From contig OZ022584.1 in the NCBI GenBank assembly GCA_963669155.1, forward strand, positions 7,771,362 to 7,835,361: a stretch of DNA of 64,000 nucleotides, read 5' to 3'. This stretch comes from Arbacia lixula. Taxonomy: Eukaryota; Echinodermata; Echinoidea; Arbacioida; Arbaciidae. Both the position numbers and the translations under genes were made by a program. Below, piece by piece: positions 39,271-54,200 of this stretch; within the stretch, counting starts at the first letter, position 1; each line of letters begins with the position of its first letter. Below the pieces are notes generated by a model. That model was not told the origin of the DNA, ran no database searches, and saw only the letters and a program-made list of their open reading frames with translations.

Positions 39271-42200
39271 TCACATAAAAACATATTTATTCTAAAAAAA
39301 CAAGAGAAACATGTGTGCACAGAATTTATCATTTTCCATCATTTATCATCTTCATAGCATGTTACATACATCATTAAATTTGGAATTTTGCACAAATAAC
39401 AATGAAAAATTATGTCTCCAATTCCCTCACACATACAAGTGACATCACTCACTTTTATCATTAAAAATACACATTTTTTTGCAAAACTACATTCTTTTTT
39501 GCGACACATTCAACAATTGCACAGATAGGGCATATGTGCACTTTCATTGTGCTTGCTAGTTACTAATTATGCCATATGAACAGTGCACATGTGTATTTCT
39601 ATAATAGCACACAAAATGGTATTGGAAGATGGTGCAATGGAACGAAATATCACTCATTAATTTATAATACAGTAGAAGATTCATACTCCAAAAACACTGC
39701 ACAGTACAACTACTGTGACATTCTGATATTAAAAAATTGTCATGCCAACGTTGCTACAAAAGACATAAAAATACAAGCAGAATCAGGGGGAATGACGTGT
39801 TGCAATGAGACTCTATCCAATCAGTCTTTGTTTGGGAAGTAAGGAAATAAAAATGGATGTTTTCATTGGAGTTATCAACACAAGACAACCTAGAATACTT
39901 GTACTTGGAAAAGCTATAAATAAAAATGATTTGCATGAATCTAATTAGAGTTCAATATCAAGTAGTATAATAGGACATTACGTACATGTCCCCATGCTAT
40001 CTTTTGGCAGGCAGTATTATGAAGATTGTTTGAATGAAAAATTCAAGAGAAGTGAGAATTTTGTTCGATTTCGATGGGATTAGAAACCCCCCCTGTAAAT
40101 ATTATTGAGATTTCCACGCACTAAGCATGCTATGCTAGAATTTATAAATGCTGCGATTTCATAGAAAAGGAAAGTGTCAATACAAGGTTGCATCAATATT
40201 TCCAACCCTCCGAAGCAATTGATGTCTAAAAAAGTACTTAATTATACTTTTGTGCTTGTACAAATTCAGTGCATCGGAGAGACCATGCAATATTCTAGTT
40301 TGGAAAGTAACTGAACATATCTTTGATTGACAGGTATATTTCTCTGTGTAAGAAGAGGTGAACCCTTGCCCCCTTCTATCACCCCATCGCCTGTATAAAC
40401 TAAATGTTGGTGTGTTTTCGGGGGGGGGGGGGGGGGGGAGGAGGGGGGTGGGGAGGGGGGGGGCTAGTACATTTAAACTCTCCTACCCAGGTGCCTCTAC
40501 GACTAAGACCTATCACACTCTTTGACTGGCTTCTTTCGCTCTACATCACACGCAGAATATTCATGAAATTCTTTGTCTCGGTATGACCACACAGCAATTT
40601 GAAGTCACCATTTTTACATTTTACATTTCCTTCTCTTTGTGCAAAAATAGATTAATTTATATATTTTACAATCTCAGATGTTCTGAATCTGTACCATCGT
40701 CTATATGTACTTCACATTAATTGAACAATTGCATTCTATGAAAAGAAAGGAATATAACAACTCAAGGTTTTAAAACAAATATAAACATTACATATACTAC
40801 ATGTTGAAAGGATGGGGGGGGGGTAACTTCGCTGATGCAACTTGTATTTCCATTTCAAATTGATCACCTTGGTCAACAGAGTTGATATCTATACTTGGAA
40901 ACCATGATTATGTACTGGTGTACTAGTTCCGGTATTGATATAATTCATGTTCTCGTTTGACCTCATCTGTTTGTGTGTTTTTTGCATTAGGACACACTAT
41001 CATAGAAGACTGGGACAAATGCAAACAAATGACAAACACTCAAATTTGAGTGCTTCATCTGTTTTCATTGTATTTAGCATATCCTACTTGCGAGCAAAAT
41101 CTGGAAAAGAAACATTTATCATGTTTCTATGAACACAAGGAGTTGTTGCTTTGATGCCAATACAAATGATGGAGACATTTTGCTATGTCACACAAACGTG
41201 AAATTTTACGATTGCTTTCTCATGTCACAGTATAGTAGCGTCTGGTTAATCCGTCTCCGCAGCCAGTGGCAGTTGAAGTGGTATGCCCTCTAACTGGATG
41301 GTAGTCTAGTTTACAGACCATCTACATGTGATATGTAGAAACAGCTTGAGCAACTTTGAACAACCCCTTATCCACGATCACAGACAGGGAAATATAACAA
41401 ATAAAGTACATTCTTATCATACCTACAATTCTGTTCAATATAATCTACACTTACAGTTACTTATTTTACACGATAGCAAGCGTGCAACAATTACACAGAG
41501 AAAAAACAATGACTGTATGTCAAATCTCATGGCAAGCATTCTAACACACACAAACATAGTTCCAAGACTGAATCCTTTTCATACTTACGGAGCACACAGC
41601 GCTGGAAACATTATGGAATAAAGCATAATGATACATGTACAAGAGAAACAAAGCATTATAACTACACTGAGAATAGCAAAAATAAAGTACTTTCTGTAAA
41701 ATAGGACTGAAAATATGGAGGGAGCGGGGGGAAACACAATATTTAAATACTGCATAGTCACATCGCAAAGCCCCAATCTCATCTTCAGTAACACAAACAA
41801 AATCATGACAAACACTGCTTTCAATCACTGGGAATCGTGTGGTTCTTTGTTTCGAGTTTCCTGAACATATCCATCTTTGATAGTTTACACTAAGTCCAAT
41901 ATTCAAGTAATGGCATACATATACATTCATCTGCTTGAGAAATGAATGAGTAACAATTTCTCTCTTCAAACAAACAAAAAAGTTACTTATTTTCAAAATG
42001 AAAAAAGGCTTCAATACTCTATAGTCAGCATTCCCCCCAATCACCTCATCCAAATAAATCTGTATGTCCAGGCCTTTGCTGCTTAGCTGACAATAATACT
42101 GGTGAAAGAAAAATCACTCATTTTCAATTGGTGTATGATTTCTGAGCATCAGCACCTACTCCGAACTTGGTCCTTAGAAGGTTCAATAACCAAGTACAGA

Positions 42201-45200
42201 AACATTGGAGTCACAAAAACACAACAAAATTAAAATAGGTAATGGTTCGAAGCATCTCTCTACCTTCATTACCAGGGTTCATGCACACACAAAGCTTCCA
42301 TTAAAAAAATTAAGTGATATAAACTAAAAAGCACAGGTGACAGTAAGTTTGCATAGAGAAAAAAATGTAAGAATCAAGCTGCATCTTGTACAGAATATTG
42401 AAACATAAAAAAAACAAAATTCACTGCGGGCATTCATGTCAGCTCCCTTGATACTTCAGCAAATCTATGACCCAGGGTTCAATAGAAAAATATTAACATA
42501 TTATTTTGTTCAATTACTTTTACATGATTTTTAAGACAAATCAATCACAGTTCAAAGAACTTGACCTTAATATTTCAATGCTGATTTATCTTGTCTTGGT
42601 CATGTTTTTTTGCACCTGTATTACAGTTATATCAGTAGGAAATACAATAGTTCTTAACATCCCTACGTGTATTAACCTTTTGAACTTCAACTGTATGCAT
42701 CTATGGTTACAGCACATGGTCACACATACATTTAAGATGGGGAGCTTTATAAGTAGATACTTCATATACTTTCTTATCTCCTTCCAGAATTGAAATTGTA
42801 ACTACTACATATGTAATCAACCGGGTCATAATATTGTGATCTGTTTATAGTATGTTCAAGCTGAAATAATTTAAATGCATAGTAGACAAACCTATACAGC
42901 ACATTTACAGGAATTGATTGCAAAGACATGTTAATGTTATTTATTTGTTTTTATGTATGTTCAGTATAAAGGATGGTAATTATCTTACGACTGAAAATAC
43001 ACCAACAAAACCATAAGATATATAAGAAGATATTTAAAAAAAAAAAAAAATACATCTTTGGGATATTCTATACTACAAGTTCCTGTTTAATACCTCAACA
43101 ATCCTTACATAACTGAACATCATATTCACCCACAACACGGTACCATCCCAATAGCAGTAATATTTAAAAAAAATTGCCGTAACATTCCCAACATTTTATA
43201 TTTGAATTCACTTTATAAAAAGCACACAGAGTAAGGTAATATAGTTGTTCATAACCAGGGAGGTAGTCAATGCACCAAAGGTGGGTTTTAAGAAACAATG
43301 ACAGCTGTAACATCAGTATCAACTCAGTAACTCAGCTGTTTGTGTTTATAGTGCTTTTTCTTAAATTGCTATTCTGGCATGCAGGATTGAAGCCCAGTTA
43401 GCGCTGGGATTCCTTTCAAGAAGCCCACCCCAAGTCTCAAGACAAAGGCAAAGCCTAAATACTTGTACATGGTGGGTAGCATACCGGTCAGCCTAGCAAT
43501 ATTTCCAAGCCAGGATCAAGTTCTCTACTTATTTCCTAAAAATCCAAAGGCCTTTTAATCTCAACAGTTGTTAAAACCCCTCAGTACCAAACGATCCTAT
43601 CAATTACAGCACAACTTATTAACTATGGGACTAACAGGTTTGACTAAGTATGTGTATTACATCAAGTCTACACTAACTTGAAAGGGTGTGAATATAACTT
43701 GTGTGATTTTCTTCACAAAATCAACATCTTTGTTCAAGGTAGCCCATCCCTTTTGCAGACCTAATTCAGGAAGTTCCCTGACTTTGTCATCATTTGAGAA
43801 AGAGTGGCTATATAACCTTTCCCTGGAATCGACAAAGTATAATATTTGGTTTAGAGGAAATAATCTTCGATAATTGATCAAGCTTTCTTTTAGTTCATAC
43901 CACGAAAATAGTAAAATCTCAGTGAAAACTAGCTAGATTTTCATTGATTGTACGGGAGTTGTAGTACCTCTGACCTTAAAATTTCACAGTTGGTATCCCA
44001 AAGATATGTACTACATAAGTGCAAATTTTCATGAAGTTTGCAGATGTTTGTAAAAGGGACGGGTCATCTCTAAGGAACTCCCTATCATGATTGTGATGTT
44101 GTCAATTTACTACAGTGAGTGGTTGAAATTGATCGCTGCGATTATGCGACAGAATAACATTTTTGTAGGGTCCCTGAGCCCCCCCCCCCCCCCTTCCTTT
44201 AAAATAGGTCAGGTTCAGTATGTGCTTTACATTAAGCCACTATTGAGAAAATTGACTGTACAGCAATGGAAGCAATTTCTGCTGGCTAATACTTGGTGGT
44301 AATGACAACGATGAATGTACATTGGGTGGGTATGGATCCAAATGAGAACCCCAATAGAAAAAAATTGGGATACAATCATTTTTAGCGCCATAGAATGAGA
44401 TTGCAATATTTCTGTACAACATAACACAAATTGACAAAATAGAGTTGGGTAGTATTTGAAAGATATAAACAATAGAATCAGTGATGTGATAGTATTGGCT
44501 TTATCAGTTGGAGCATCAAAGACACATTATCAAACTCGATGATCAAAAGTAAACAACCAGAGTAGACACAAACAACTAAATTAGGCAACTTCTTGTTAAA
44601 TATGTGACTTCTACTAAAAACATTCTATTTTGGATTCAAGTTGTCCTGGTAAGTAGGAGTAGCACATCAGCCTGTTGTCATGTTAAGTGATGCAAAAGAT
44701 GTTACAGTAATATTATTATACATGCCAAGGATTAGGCATATTCAATAGTCAATGCTTCATAAATAAGAAACCTTGCAAAGTCAACTCCTCTCCGTGTTCA
44801 ATGCAAAGTGTACAGAACTGGTTAAGTAAGTTTGTAAGCATACTATGATCAGATAATCTACTGAATTACATAAGGCTAGAATGCTGACGTGTATGTCTCC
44901 CTGAAGCCATCTGGACTGATGGGTCTTCAATCCTTCCAATGCTGATTCGCGATGATAGAAACACGTGTATGTGGACGATCTGTTTATTGACTTCCTTTTC
45001 AGAGCTGAAAGGCATACCCAGAATTGACTTGTAATGAACGAAGCCTATTAAATCCAATGGCCTGTTCCATTTACCATGTACCGCTACAAGCTCACCAATT
45101 ACAAGGCCCCGAGGATGGACAGGGATCAAGGAGCAAAAAGAAACAAAAACAACAACAATAAATACAATTCACTGCATACCTAGAGCTACATGTGTGTGAC

Positions 45201-45759
45201 AAAACAACTGCAGTTTTTGTGGTCAAATCACAGAAGGCATACATGTATTTGGGAGTATTCCCACATTGGAAATCACATCTAATCTTCTCATCTCCCACGA
45301 ATCTTCTTCGTCCTCTCAAGGAGATCTCCAGTAAGTTTGCATCTCTTAGTCCATCACAAGTATTGCCACACATAGTACATAACTCTCTGGTGCAACAGGA
45401 TAACAACATGGACTTTTGGGCTGCACTATTTAGTCCAGTTATTTGTTCTTCATTGATGCAACAGTCACATATGCTAAGAACATTTACACAGAACAAGCCA
45501 TCAAATGACTTCTGCATAAGTGGATAGCACAACCCAGTGTGTCACCAAGGCTATCAAAGCCCATGACGAAAGCCAAAGACTTGGACTGGATCAAGACTGG
45601 ATTGAGTCTACAAAGGGTTAGACCTAGCCCGGCTCCAGGCTGATGGCAGAATTAGAACAGTCCACAGTCAGGACTAGGCCCAAAGGATGGAACTATGAAG
45701 ATCTTGGCTATGTGGCCCAAAAGAAGGCTTGGGACTTGGGCCTGGGACTTGGGCCTGGG
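39271..45759 (-). other. Possible long 3' UTR of the minus-strand membrane-protein gene
   Basis: About 6.5 kb downstream of the stop codon at 45760-45762, with few repeats compared with neighbouring DNA. Many short frames exist but none joins by splice sites. A minus-strand AATAAA lies near 39284, another near 42937. A long 3' UTR is inference. A G-rich run at 40421-40460 and a C-run at 44180-44192 interrupt it. Confidence 0.25.
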
Positions 45760-47945
45760 CTAGCTGCTGGCTGATAGTACAAACATGGAGTAGACTAGGA
45801 ACTGGATGAAGGTCACAACGACGAGGAATGTAGCAAAGGACTTGACACCATGGCTCTTCCGCTTGACTATACGCAGCGGAACCAGAACCCTGCAGAGATC
45901 AAGAGAAGCAAGTGATACGGGAAGAAGACAGAGGCAAGAGAGAAGGAGTGGGAGTGAAGAAGGAGAGGAGAATAGACAGAGAGGAAGCGGGGGAAAAAGA
46001 AAGATGGATAGAGAAAGAGAAAGACATAAGAGCAAAAAAAAAAGAGAAAAGAGAATAAGAGTGGGAGAATGAAAGAGAGAAAAAAAAGAAAGGAGAGGGT
46101 GGCAGAGTAGGAGAGGGAAGAAGAGAAATGGGTGAAAGAGAGAGAGGAGGAGAGGGGTGAAACACAAGTTACACAATGCTTAATTCATGATAATACTGCC
46201 AGGTTCATTACACCCTAAATACAACAACATACTTTTCTAATGACTTTTAAGTCACTTACTCAACATGATATATCTGTAAATTATGCACAAATATTTTTCA
46301 AACAAATACTTTTGCTGTTGTGTTATAAATAGGATGTCCCATAAGATGTCATGGGTGTTATATTTCTCGTTACAGAAGTACCAAACAGACAACAAGAAAA
46401 TCAACCATATTCGTGATGTGTTCTATTGACAACTGAAATTCAGTCTTACATAATTTGCTAGATTCTCAGAGTCCAAAATTCTGCAGCGCATCTTGTCATG
46501 AGATGCCGCAAAATACTGAACACCTCCATTGGATTGAATTTGAAATGCTCATTTTGACGCTTTTGATTCTGATGATCAATTTCAATCGTATCCTTCTCAT
46601 TCTTTTCCTTTTTTTTTACCTTTTTTTCCTTTTTTTCCTTTTATTTTCTTTTCCCCCATTATTAGTAACGTTTCTATTCAAGCAGCATTTCAATTCAAAT
46701 CCTGAGTTCTGATTAGAATTCTCTTTCCACACACTTACCCTTTGACAAGGATAAAGACGATGACAGAAATAACAAGGAATTCCAAGAAAGTCACTGCAAA
46801 GGATTGGTGCCGTCTGTAAAGGACATAAAGAGAAAATGAAATTTGGAGATTGAATTAGGCGGGCTTTTTATAAATCTTACAATGCCTTTTTATTTTTTGT
46901 ACAATCCATTATTTGTTTTAATCTTGTAAATCATTTGTAAATATTGGGATTTTTGATGATTCACCTTAATAAAATCTTACATCTAAAAAAAACCCCACAC
47001 AACTGGACTCCTAATCTCCTAAGCCCCATTCTACCATGACCATGGCTTCCATTCTTATCTAATTTCATACCATAAGGAGCCATCTCAAAATGATATACTT
47101 GATATGAAACAAAATCTTGACTCGATGATGATAACAGAAGGGGTGTCATGATTTCCAACCTGTAATCAATACCACTTCTTTCGTACCTTTAAATTTTGCA
47201 ACGAGCACATGATTCATGTTTGACAATCCGCAACTGAGCCAGGTCATAGTTCAGGGAAAGATTTACCTTGACTAGGGTCTTTAAGAATATGTTATGTGTA
47301 AGCAGAGATGAATGTATGACTTACAGCCAGGAGGGTATGCTTTCGTCTCTGAGCTGTGCTGCGTTGAGACTGGCATCATTGTGGCCTTTGACCTTGCGCA
47401 GCCCCCTGTCCTCTCTCCTGTGGCCACTGAGGCGGAGGGTGTCTCTGAACTCCCTGCCGGGTTGGTCTCTCTTCAGCCGGTCCATGTTGATCCTGCCCTG
47501 TCCCTGGGGGTCTGCCTGGGGGATGATGCCCCCTCCTCCCACTACACCGGGGCTGTCCCCCTTCACCCTACCCCTGCCCCGGTGGGCAGCGACTTTGATG
47601 CGGTTTGGGTCAAACTTGAGGTGTCCCTGGATGCGCTCTTTGCGTCTGGCTCCAGCGTCGCTACTGCTGTCATCCTCCTCCTCGTCCTCATCGTTATAAC
47701 TGTTCTTATCCTCCTCCTTTGCCTGCCCTCCCATCTCTTTCTTAACACCTGCCTCCTCCACATAATCCTCCTCCTCTTCGTCTTCCTCCTCTTCCTCCTC
47801 CTTGGCATGATTGGCAGGGTCCTCTGGGATGCGTTGCCATGGTTGCCGATGCTTGCTGGCCAGCATGTTGGCCAGGGTGGGGTACTCATCCTCACCAACC
47901 TCACGGATCTGCTCCACAGCCCATAGGTCATGCAGCTCATCTTCT

Positions 47946-47988
<43 letters not shown>

Positions 47989-48162
47989 GGGAGAGAGGGG
48001 GGGGGGAAGAGAGGGAGGGAGGGAGATTGAGAGAGAGATGGAAGGGAGAAAGAAACAGAGAGAGAGAGAGGGAGAGAGAGGAAGAAAGGGGGAGGGAGGG
48101 AGAGTGAGAGAGAGAAAGAGGGAGGAGGGGTGAGGGAAAGAAAGGGAAAGAGAATGCGAGCG

Positions 48163-48200
<38 letters not shown>

Positions 48201-51200
48201 ATTAATATTCATGGAAGAATGTATTGATAAAAATGCCTCATGTCACATTCTTTGCATGTTCTGCCTGCCATTTTACATACGAGGTGGTGGGTTCTCTTCG
48301 CATTTTAGCAGAAACACATGCAAGTCAATTACGAATGCGAGTTTAAGCGGAATGTGTTATTGTACAGACAGCAAGAGCCCACATGCTCTTTCCCATCGCC
48401 GTTTTGCATGGATATTTTGTTTCAAGTTGGACCGTGGCATGGCAATCCTGGTTGTTAGGGTTCTAAATTATTTTAGGTTGCTAACTTCAGCTCCTGTTTT
48501 TATTCCTACTTAATTTTGTTTCCATGTCTTACCTTATATTCATCTCATTCACTCTTTTACATACTCTTCTCTACACTCTCATAGATCCGTCTCCTCAATC
48601 GTTTCATCAGTGCCAATCTTCCTCTCCATCAAAATGTATTTTAATGTATGTATCCTCCTGTATCCTGTCTCCTCAATCTCACTGTGAATTTTTCTTGTTT
48701 TTACCCCTACATTGTAACCTTTTCACTTGCAAGGCAAAATGTTTGCAATTTTCATTTGACAAGTTGATCTTCTGTTCTTTTTTTTCGCCCTTCATCAACG
48801 TAGATAAGCACCGTATGTTCAGTCACTGCATTTGAGTCACTGTGATTAAACAAGGCATTAGCAATATTGTGTCTCGCCCACTTGCGAAAATAACCAGAAA
48901 TATCGCGATCTCCGTTGCTACGCAAAAGAATTGTATCCCTGGCTGATTGTGAAATATCTGCCATAGAATGTAACATTCCATAAATGAGAAGGGCGATTTC
49001 ACGCAATGCTACTTCCTCTATCTACTCCCCCTCCCCCACCTTCCCCCTTCTTTGAGATGGAATAAAAAGCCTCCACCAAGTTCTATTAGATTAGACAAAG
49101 ACAAAACAGGATGATAATCAGTTGCACAATAGAGGCGAAGTAAACTTTGTCTCTGGGGGGCATAGAAATGTAAAAAGGTTAAAATTAGTGCTGCAGTTGA
49201 AAACTGAACATGGAATAAAGTTTCTAAAATTGATACGTTTATATAAGAAAGTTTGTCAACAGACATGAATAATGCTGAACATTATGATTGTAATAAGGCA
49301 TGCATGTAAAGTGAACAAAGTAGAATAATTTTTTTGGAGACTTGATAACCTGTCAGGGGAAAAGTGAATGATTAGAGAGAGTTTAAAAGCAACAATTTTG
49401 TGCACAAGTTAGGAAGCCTTCACCAAGTGTCTTGCAAGTAAACTTTAATGTATGACCTCAAATGACCTTTGACCTTATCATGTGACCTCTTACAGCACAA
49501 TAACATGCAGGTGCCCCCAGTGCATCCATCATCCAAGTTTGATTGCCATTGTAGCAACATGTGATGAGTTATGTGTGATAAGAGAGTCTTGCAAGTAAAC
49601 TTTAACGTATGACCTCAAATGACCTTTGACCTTATCCTGTGACCTCCAACGGTACCATAACATGAAGGTACACCCAGTGCATCTATGACCCAAGTTAGGT
49701 TGTAATCCAAGCAACCTATGTGAAGTTATTTGTCAAAAGAGAGTCTTGCAGGTAAACTTTAACGTATGACCTCAAATGACCTTTGACCTTATCCTGTGAC
49801 CTCCAACAGCACCATAACATGAAGGTACCCCCAGTGCATCTATGACCCAAGTTAGGTTGTAATCCAAGCAACCTATGTGAAGTTATTTGTCAAAAGAGAG
49901 TCTTGCAGGTAAACTTTAACGTATGACCTCAAATGACCTTTGACCTTATCCTGTGACCTCCAACGGTACCATAACATGAAGGTACCCCCAGTGCATCTAT
50001 GACCCAAGTTAGGTTGTAATCCAAGCAACCCATGTGAAGTTATTTGTCAAAAGAGAGTCTTGCAGGTAAACTTTAACGTATGACCTCAAATGACCTTTGA
50101 CCTTATCCTGTGACCTCCAACGGTACCATAACATGAAGGTACCCCCAGTGCATCTATGACCCAAGTTAGGTTGTAATCCAAGCAACCTATGTGAAGTTAT
50201 TTGTCAAAAGAGAGTCTTGCAGGTAAACTTTAACATAGAAAAAGAGAGTCTTGCACATACTCTTTAATATATGACCTCAAATGACCTTTGACATCATCAC
50301 ATGACCTCTGACTACACCATAACATGAAGATACCCCTAGTGCTTCTATCAACCAAGTGTGGCTGCCATTGCTGTAACAGTTGCCAAGTTATGGATCATAA
50401 GAGAGTCTTGCAGGTAAACTTTAACATTTGTGACGGACGACGGACGGACGACGGACGGACGCCATTTGGATCCCTTAGTCTCGCCTTCACCTCCGGTGGG
50501 CAAGACAAAAAAATCACAGGTGGATTCAGAAGGGAAAACATGAAGTTGATCTTCATTTAAAAAACAAAAAAACAAATTATAGAGAGCCCGCCTTCCATAC
50601 TTAATGCATGGATGGAAATAGTCAGGGCTTAGAACCATCAGGAGAAATACATCCCAATGTTGCACTAAATTATAATGTATTGCTTTTTGTTTTTGTAACT
50701 GTTATTTCTTATTGTTTTTTTACTCTTTGAGCTTATTGAATGACTGCACCTAAGTCACTTCACATATGTTTACAATTGTATGTTATTCTTAGTTGAAACA
50801 CAGTGAAATGAAATGGAACAAAATGAGAAGGAGCGTTGTTCTTACTGTGTCCGGTGAAGTCGAGCCAGCCTCTGGGTTTCTCTGGCGTCAGGAAGATCTG
50901 GATGGTGTATGGGAAGGGTTCGCGCACCCCTCGCTCAAACAGGACCAGGGTCCAAAGCCCTGGCTCCATCACCCCACACATCAATGTGTTGATGAAACGG
51001 ACGGTGTCAGACTGAGGGGCAGAAGGGAAAACATAGCCAGTTTGGTCTACATTCTCATGTTTTTTTTTGGAGTGGCTCTTAACTATTTTCATATACATAC
51101 AAATCCTATAGAGCAGCCATTTATTCAGCAAACACGGGATTAATAGAAACTGTTGTCCCATGCAGAAATACATTTTGTCATCATTCCCCATATAGTAAAA

Positions 51201-54200
51201 CAACTTGACCTCATAGCTGCCTGAAATTTCAAAGTGTTTCAACATGATGTGGTTGATAATGTTACTCTGCATATAATTTCATTTTTTATCTTCGTGCCAT
51301 ATTTTTTTATCAAAATAGTAATAAATATGTAAAACACACCTCTAATTTGCATAACTTATAATTTACACAAAATTCAAAACTTGTTCCCTTTGAAAGAAAT
51401 ATGCAACAGTGCTCTTAGCATGTGCCTTAACCTCCATGCAATGTTGTAAGTTCATACAACTTTGTGTGCCCCCCCCCCCCCCCCCCCCCGAGGTCAAAAC
51501 TTGCTCTCAAAAAGCCCAGTCAGAATAGGTTACAGAGGAGGCCACCTGATTGGAAAACTTCACCAAAACGTGCTCTGCAATGCTCACTCTGAGAGTTGAG
51601 TAGCAGTTCCTGGAATAGCACACCAGGAGCCACTGTCAGCTCTTGACAGGCAATGTGCATATTTTTTCACCAGTACACAAATCATAGAGAGCAATACTGC
51701 CCTACTCTGACAAAAGGGAGCAAGTGGCAAATGACTCAAATCTGGGTTATTGGTATTCTTAGATTGTACCCAGCATTCCCTTCATACGGCACAAATCTGG
51801 ACAAGAAATATTCATCTTGCTGTGAAATATTAAATCTAACATGATGTGGTATTGCATCGATACCATTGCAAGTGACAGAAACATTTTGCTCATTTACAAG
51901 AAAAGTCTCTTTTGTTAGCTGTTTCCTTTTGTCAGAGTAGGGCAGAATCTGCGTCAAACCTTATATGACACAGGAAGAGCAAACACGGAAGAGAAGCCAC
52001 TCACTTTTTGGACGGAAGGATGAGCCTTCTTGAAGGTGATTATGACATCGATAAAGCAGCGAACATCGCCCTCTGGGTTGATCAGACTCGCGTTGAAGTG
52101 CACAGCGTGATTTTCGGCCGTCTTGTCGTTCCCGAAAGTCGTAAACGTGAAGCTGTCTGGCGATCGGCCGTCGTAGCTATCATCTGGACAACATAACATG
52201 GACATTGGAACAATTAGGTTGTGTCCTGGGACTTGAAGATCCTTGGGTCATGTTGCCTCTCTTAATTCATTAAAAGTACCAGGAATTGGACATACTATTC
52301 AAACAGCCCATAAGCTCTCAACACTAAAGCTGTTGGAAGGGTAGTAACAATTAATCCTAAATGACCGTGGTTGTAGAGTAACATGAATTTGTTTTAATTG
52401 CTAACTGGAGGCAATAAGATTAACAACTTTAAGCACCAAAACCAAACACATGGGGGGAAACAGAGACAATTGTAAATATTTGGGTCATCATTTTCTTCTT
52501 CTTCTTCCTCTTTCACTTTAACGGAAGAGTGACTTAAATGCGTCTCACAATCTATCGTGTAGACCTTCCTACCTGGTAGGTTCTCGATCTCGTTGCACTC
52601 AGGGGCTGGGAGCATGTCTTCGCTCAGGTTGATGTACGAGGCAAGATATAGTGTGCTGCCCCCTGCAGTCTCCGTGGGGATAGGCGCACTCGGCTGCACT
52701 TGCGTTTTCCTGTGGTAAAAGAAGAAGAGAACATTTGAATTTGTTTGCAATCTCTTTTCTAAAGAAATAACAAATGGTAAAATCAAGAATTTCATGGAAC
52801 ACCGACTCAGCCAAGCTCTTTTTGATTTCTGCTACGACTTTGGAGAGATTTATTGAATGTATTGAAGTTCTCTATTCTTTTTTCATCCCCTTTCATTCTA
52901 GTACTTTCTCAATGCAAGCCTCATTACATCCAGAATTCCATGGATTCCGTCATACTCAAAGTGATGACGGACATACTGTATCAAAGTGCATCTAGCTCAC
53001 TTCATTCACTATTCCAGTTTGCTTTGGATTGCGACTGGACTGATTGTGATACCTTCACCACTAACATAACTGTTTTTTCTTCATTGTGTAATGTTGCTCT
53101 TACATGCACTGATCTGCCCCTGACATGTTTGTTCTGCTCCTTTTCAGAAATAGTTGTCTGTCAGGCTGAACTACTCATCTAAGATGCACCATTGGAATGT
53201 ATAGACTACCAAAATGTGACATCATATGGCCATGTCATCAAGACAACTGGTTCTTAACTACGTGGGTAGAGCAAACATCAGTGATCATCGCCGGGACTCT
53301 TACTGGGAGTGCCCGACACTAGCCCGCTAGACTATGTGGACCAGTGAAAGTTTCATCTGAGTGATGTTGTTAAGAACCAGAAGCCAGCATAACAATGGAT
53401 ATGACGACACCACTTTGGTACTCTATAGAAGGACTAGCCTGTCCTACTCACTTGTCTCTGGCATGCTTGGTGGTGAGATATAGACCCTTGATCTGACCTC
53501 TTGTGAAACACTGGTGTCTGCTTTGGGGAACCTACAACGGCAAGGCAAGGAGCAACAAATATTCAATACAATGCAGAAATATCGAACTAGAGAAACAAAA
53601 TAGAGCAAAATACTACTCTACCTCCGTGTATACAGACATTTTTTCATAATCCCCAAATGTGCTTGTTATATGATTTCAAACACTGTTATTTCACATTTGA
53701 TCTACACCTTTGTAAGAGATGTCCAAGGCAAAGTCCTCAAAAGAACAGGATAGATCTCTTGGACTCTCTCATATTGCATCATGTAAAAAAATGCATTTCT
53801 AATGCAGTACATATTTACTAAGTAATGTTTGCCAATTTGGGTGGTGGTTAATCAATAATGACTTCATGGATTAAAGACATTTTTTTCTTACAGTCCCTGT
53901 CACACAAAAGGCCACATCCAAATTTAAATAAAAAGATGTGTTTATCATTGAAAGTAAGGTAAGGTAACTTAAATAGTGCTTTAATATTTTTCTGTAAGAA
54001 GCAAGACAAACCTATCATTTATAAAGTATTTGGATTGCAGCTAATATAATAAATAGCATTTTCTGTAAAAAGAAAATTAACCCTCTTAGATAGTGACATG
54101 AATTTAACAATTAAAATGCAAGTCACATGTTCTATATCATCTTTTCTCTCTCCCTTCGTATATTAAAATAAAGAGTCTACTTACAAATGACGCCCTCAGA

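Noticed and set aside
41541-42053. 170-residue minus-strand frame
   Set aside because: Composition is like AT-rich non-coding DNA, with no domain-like pattern and no splice-consistent neighbours; probably UTR or intergenic.
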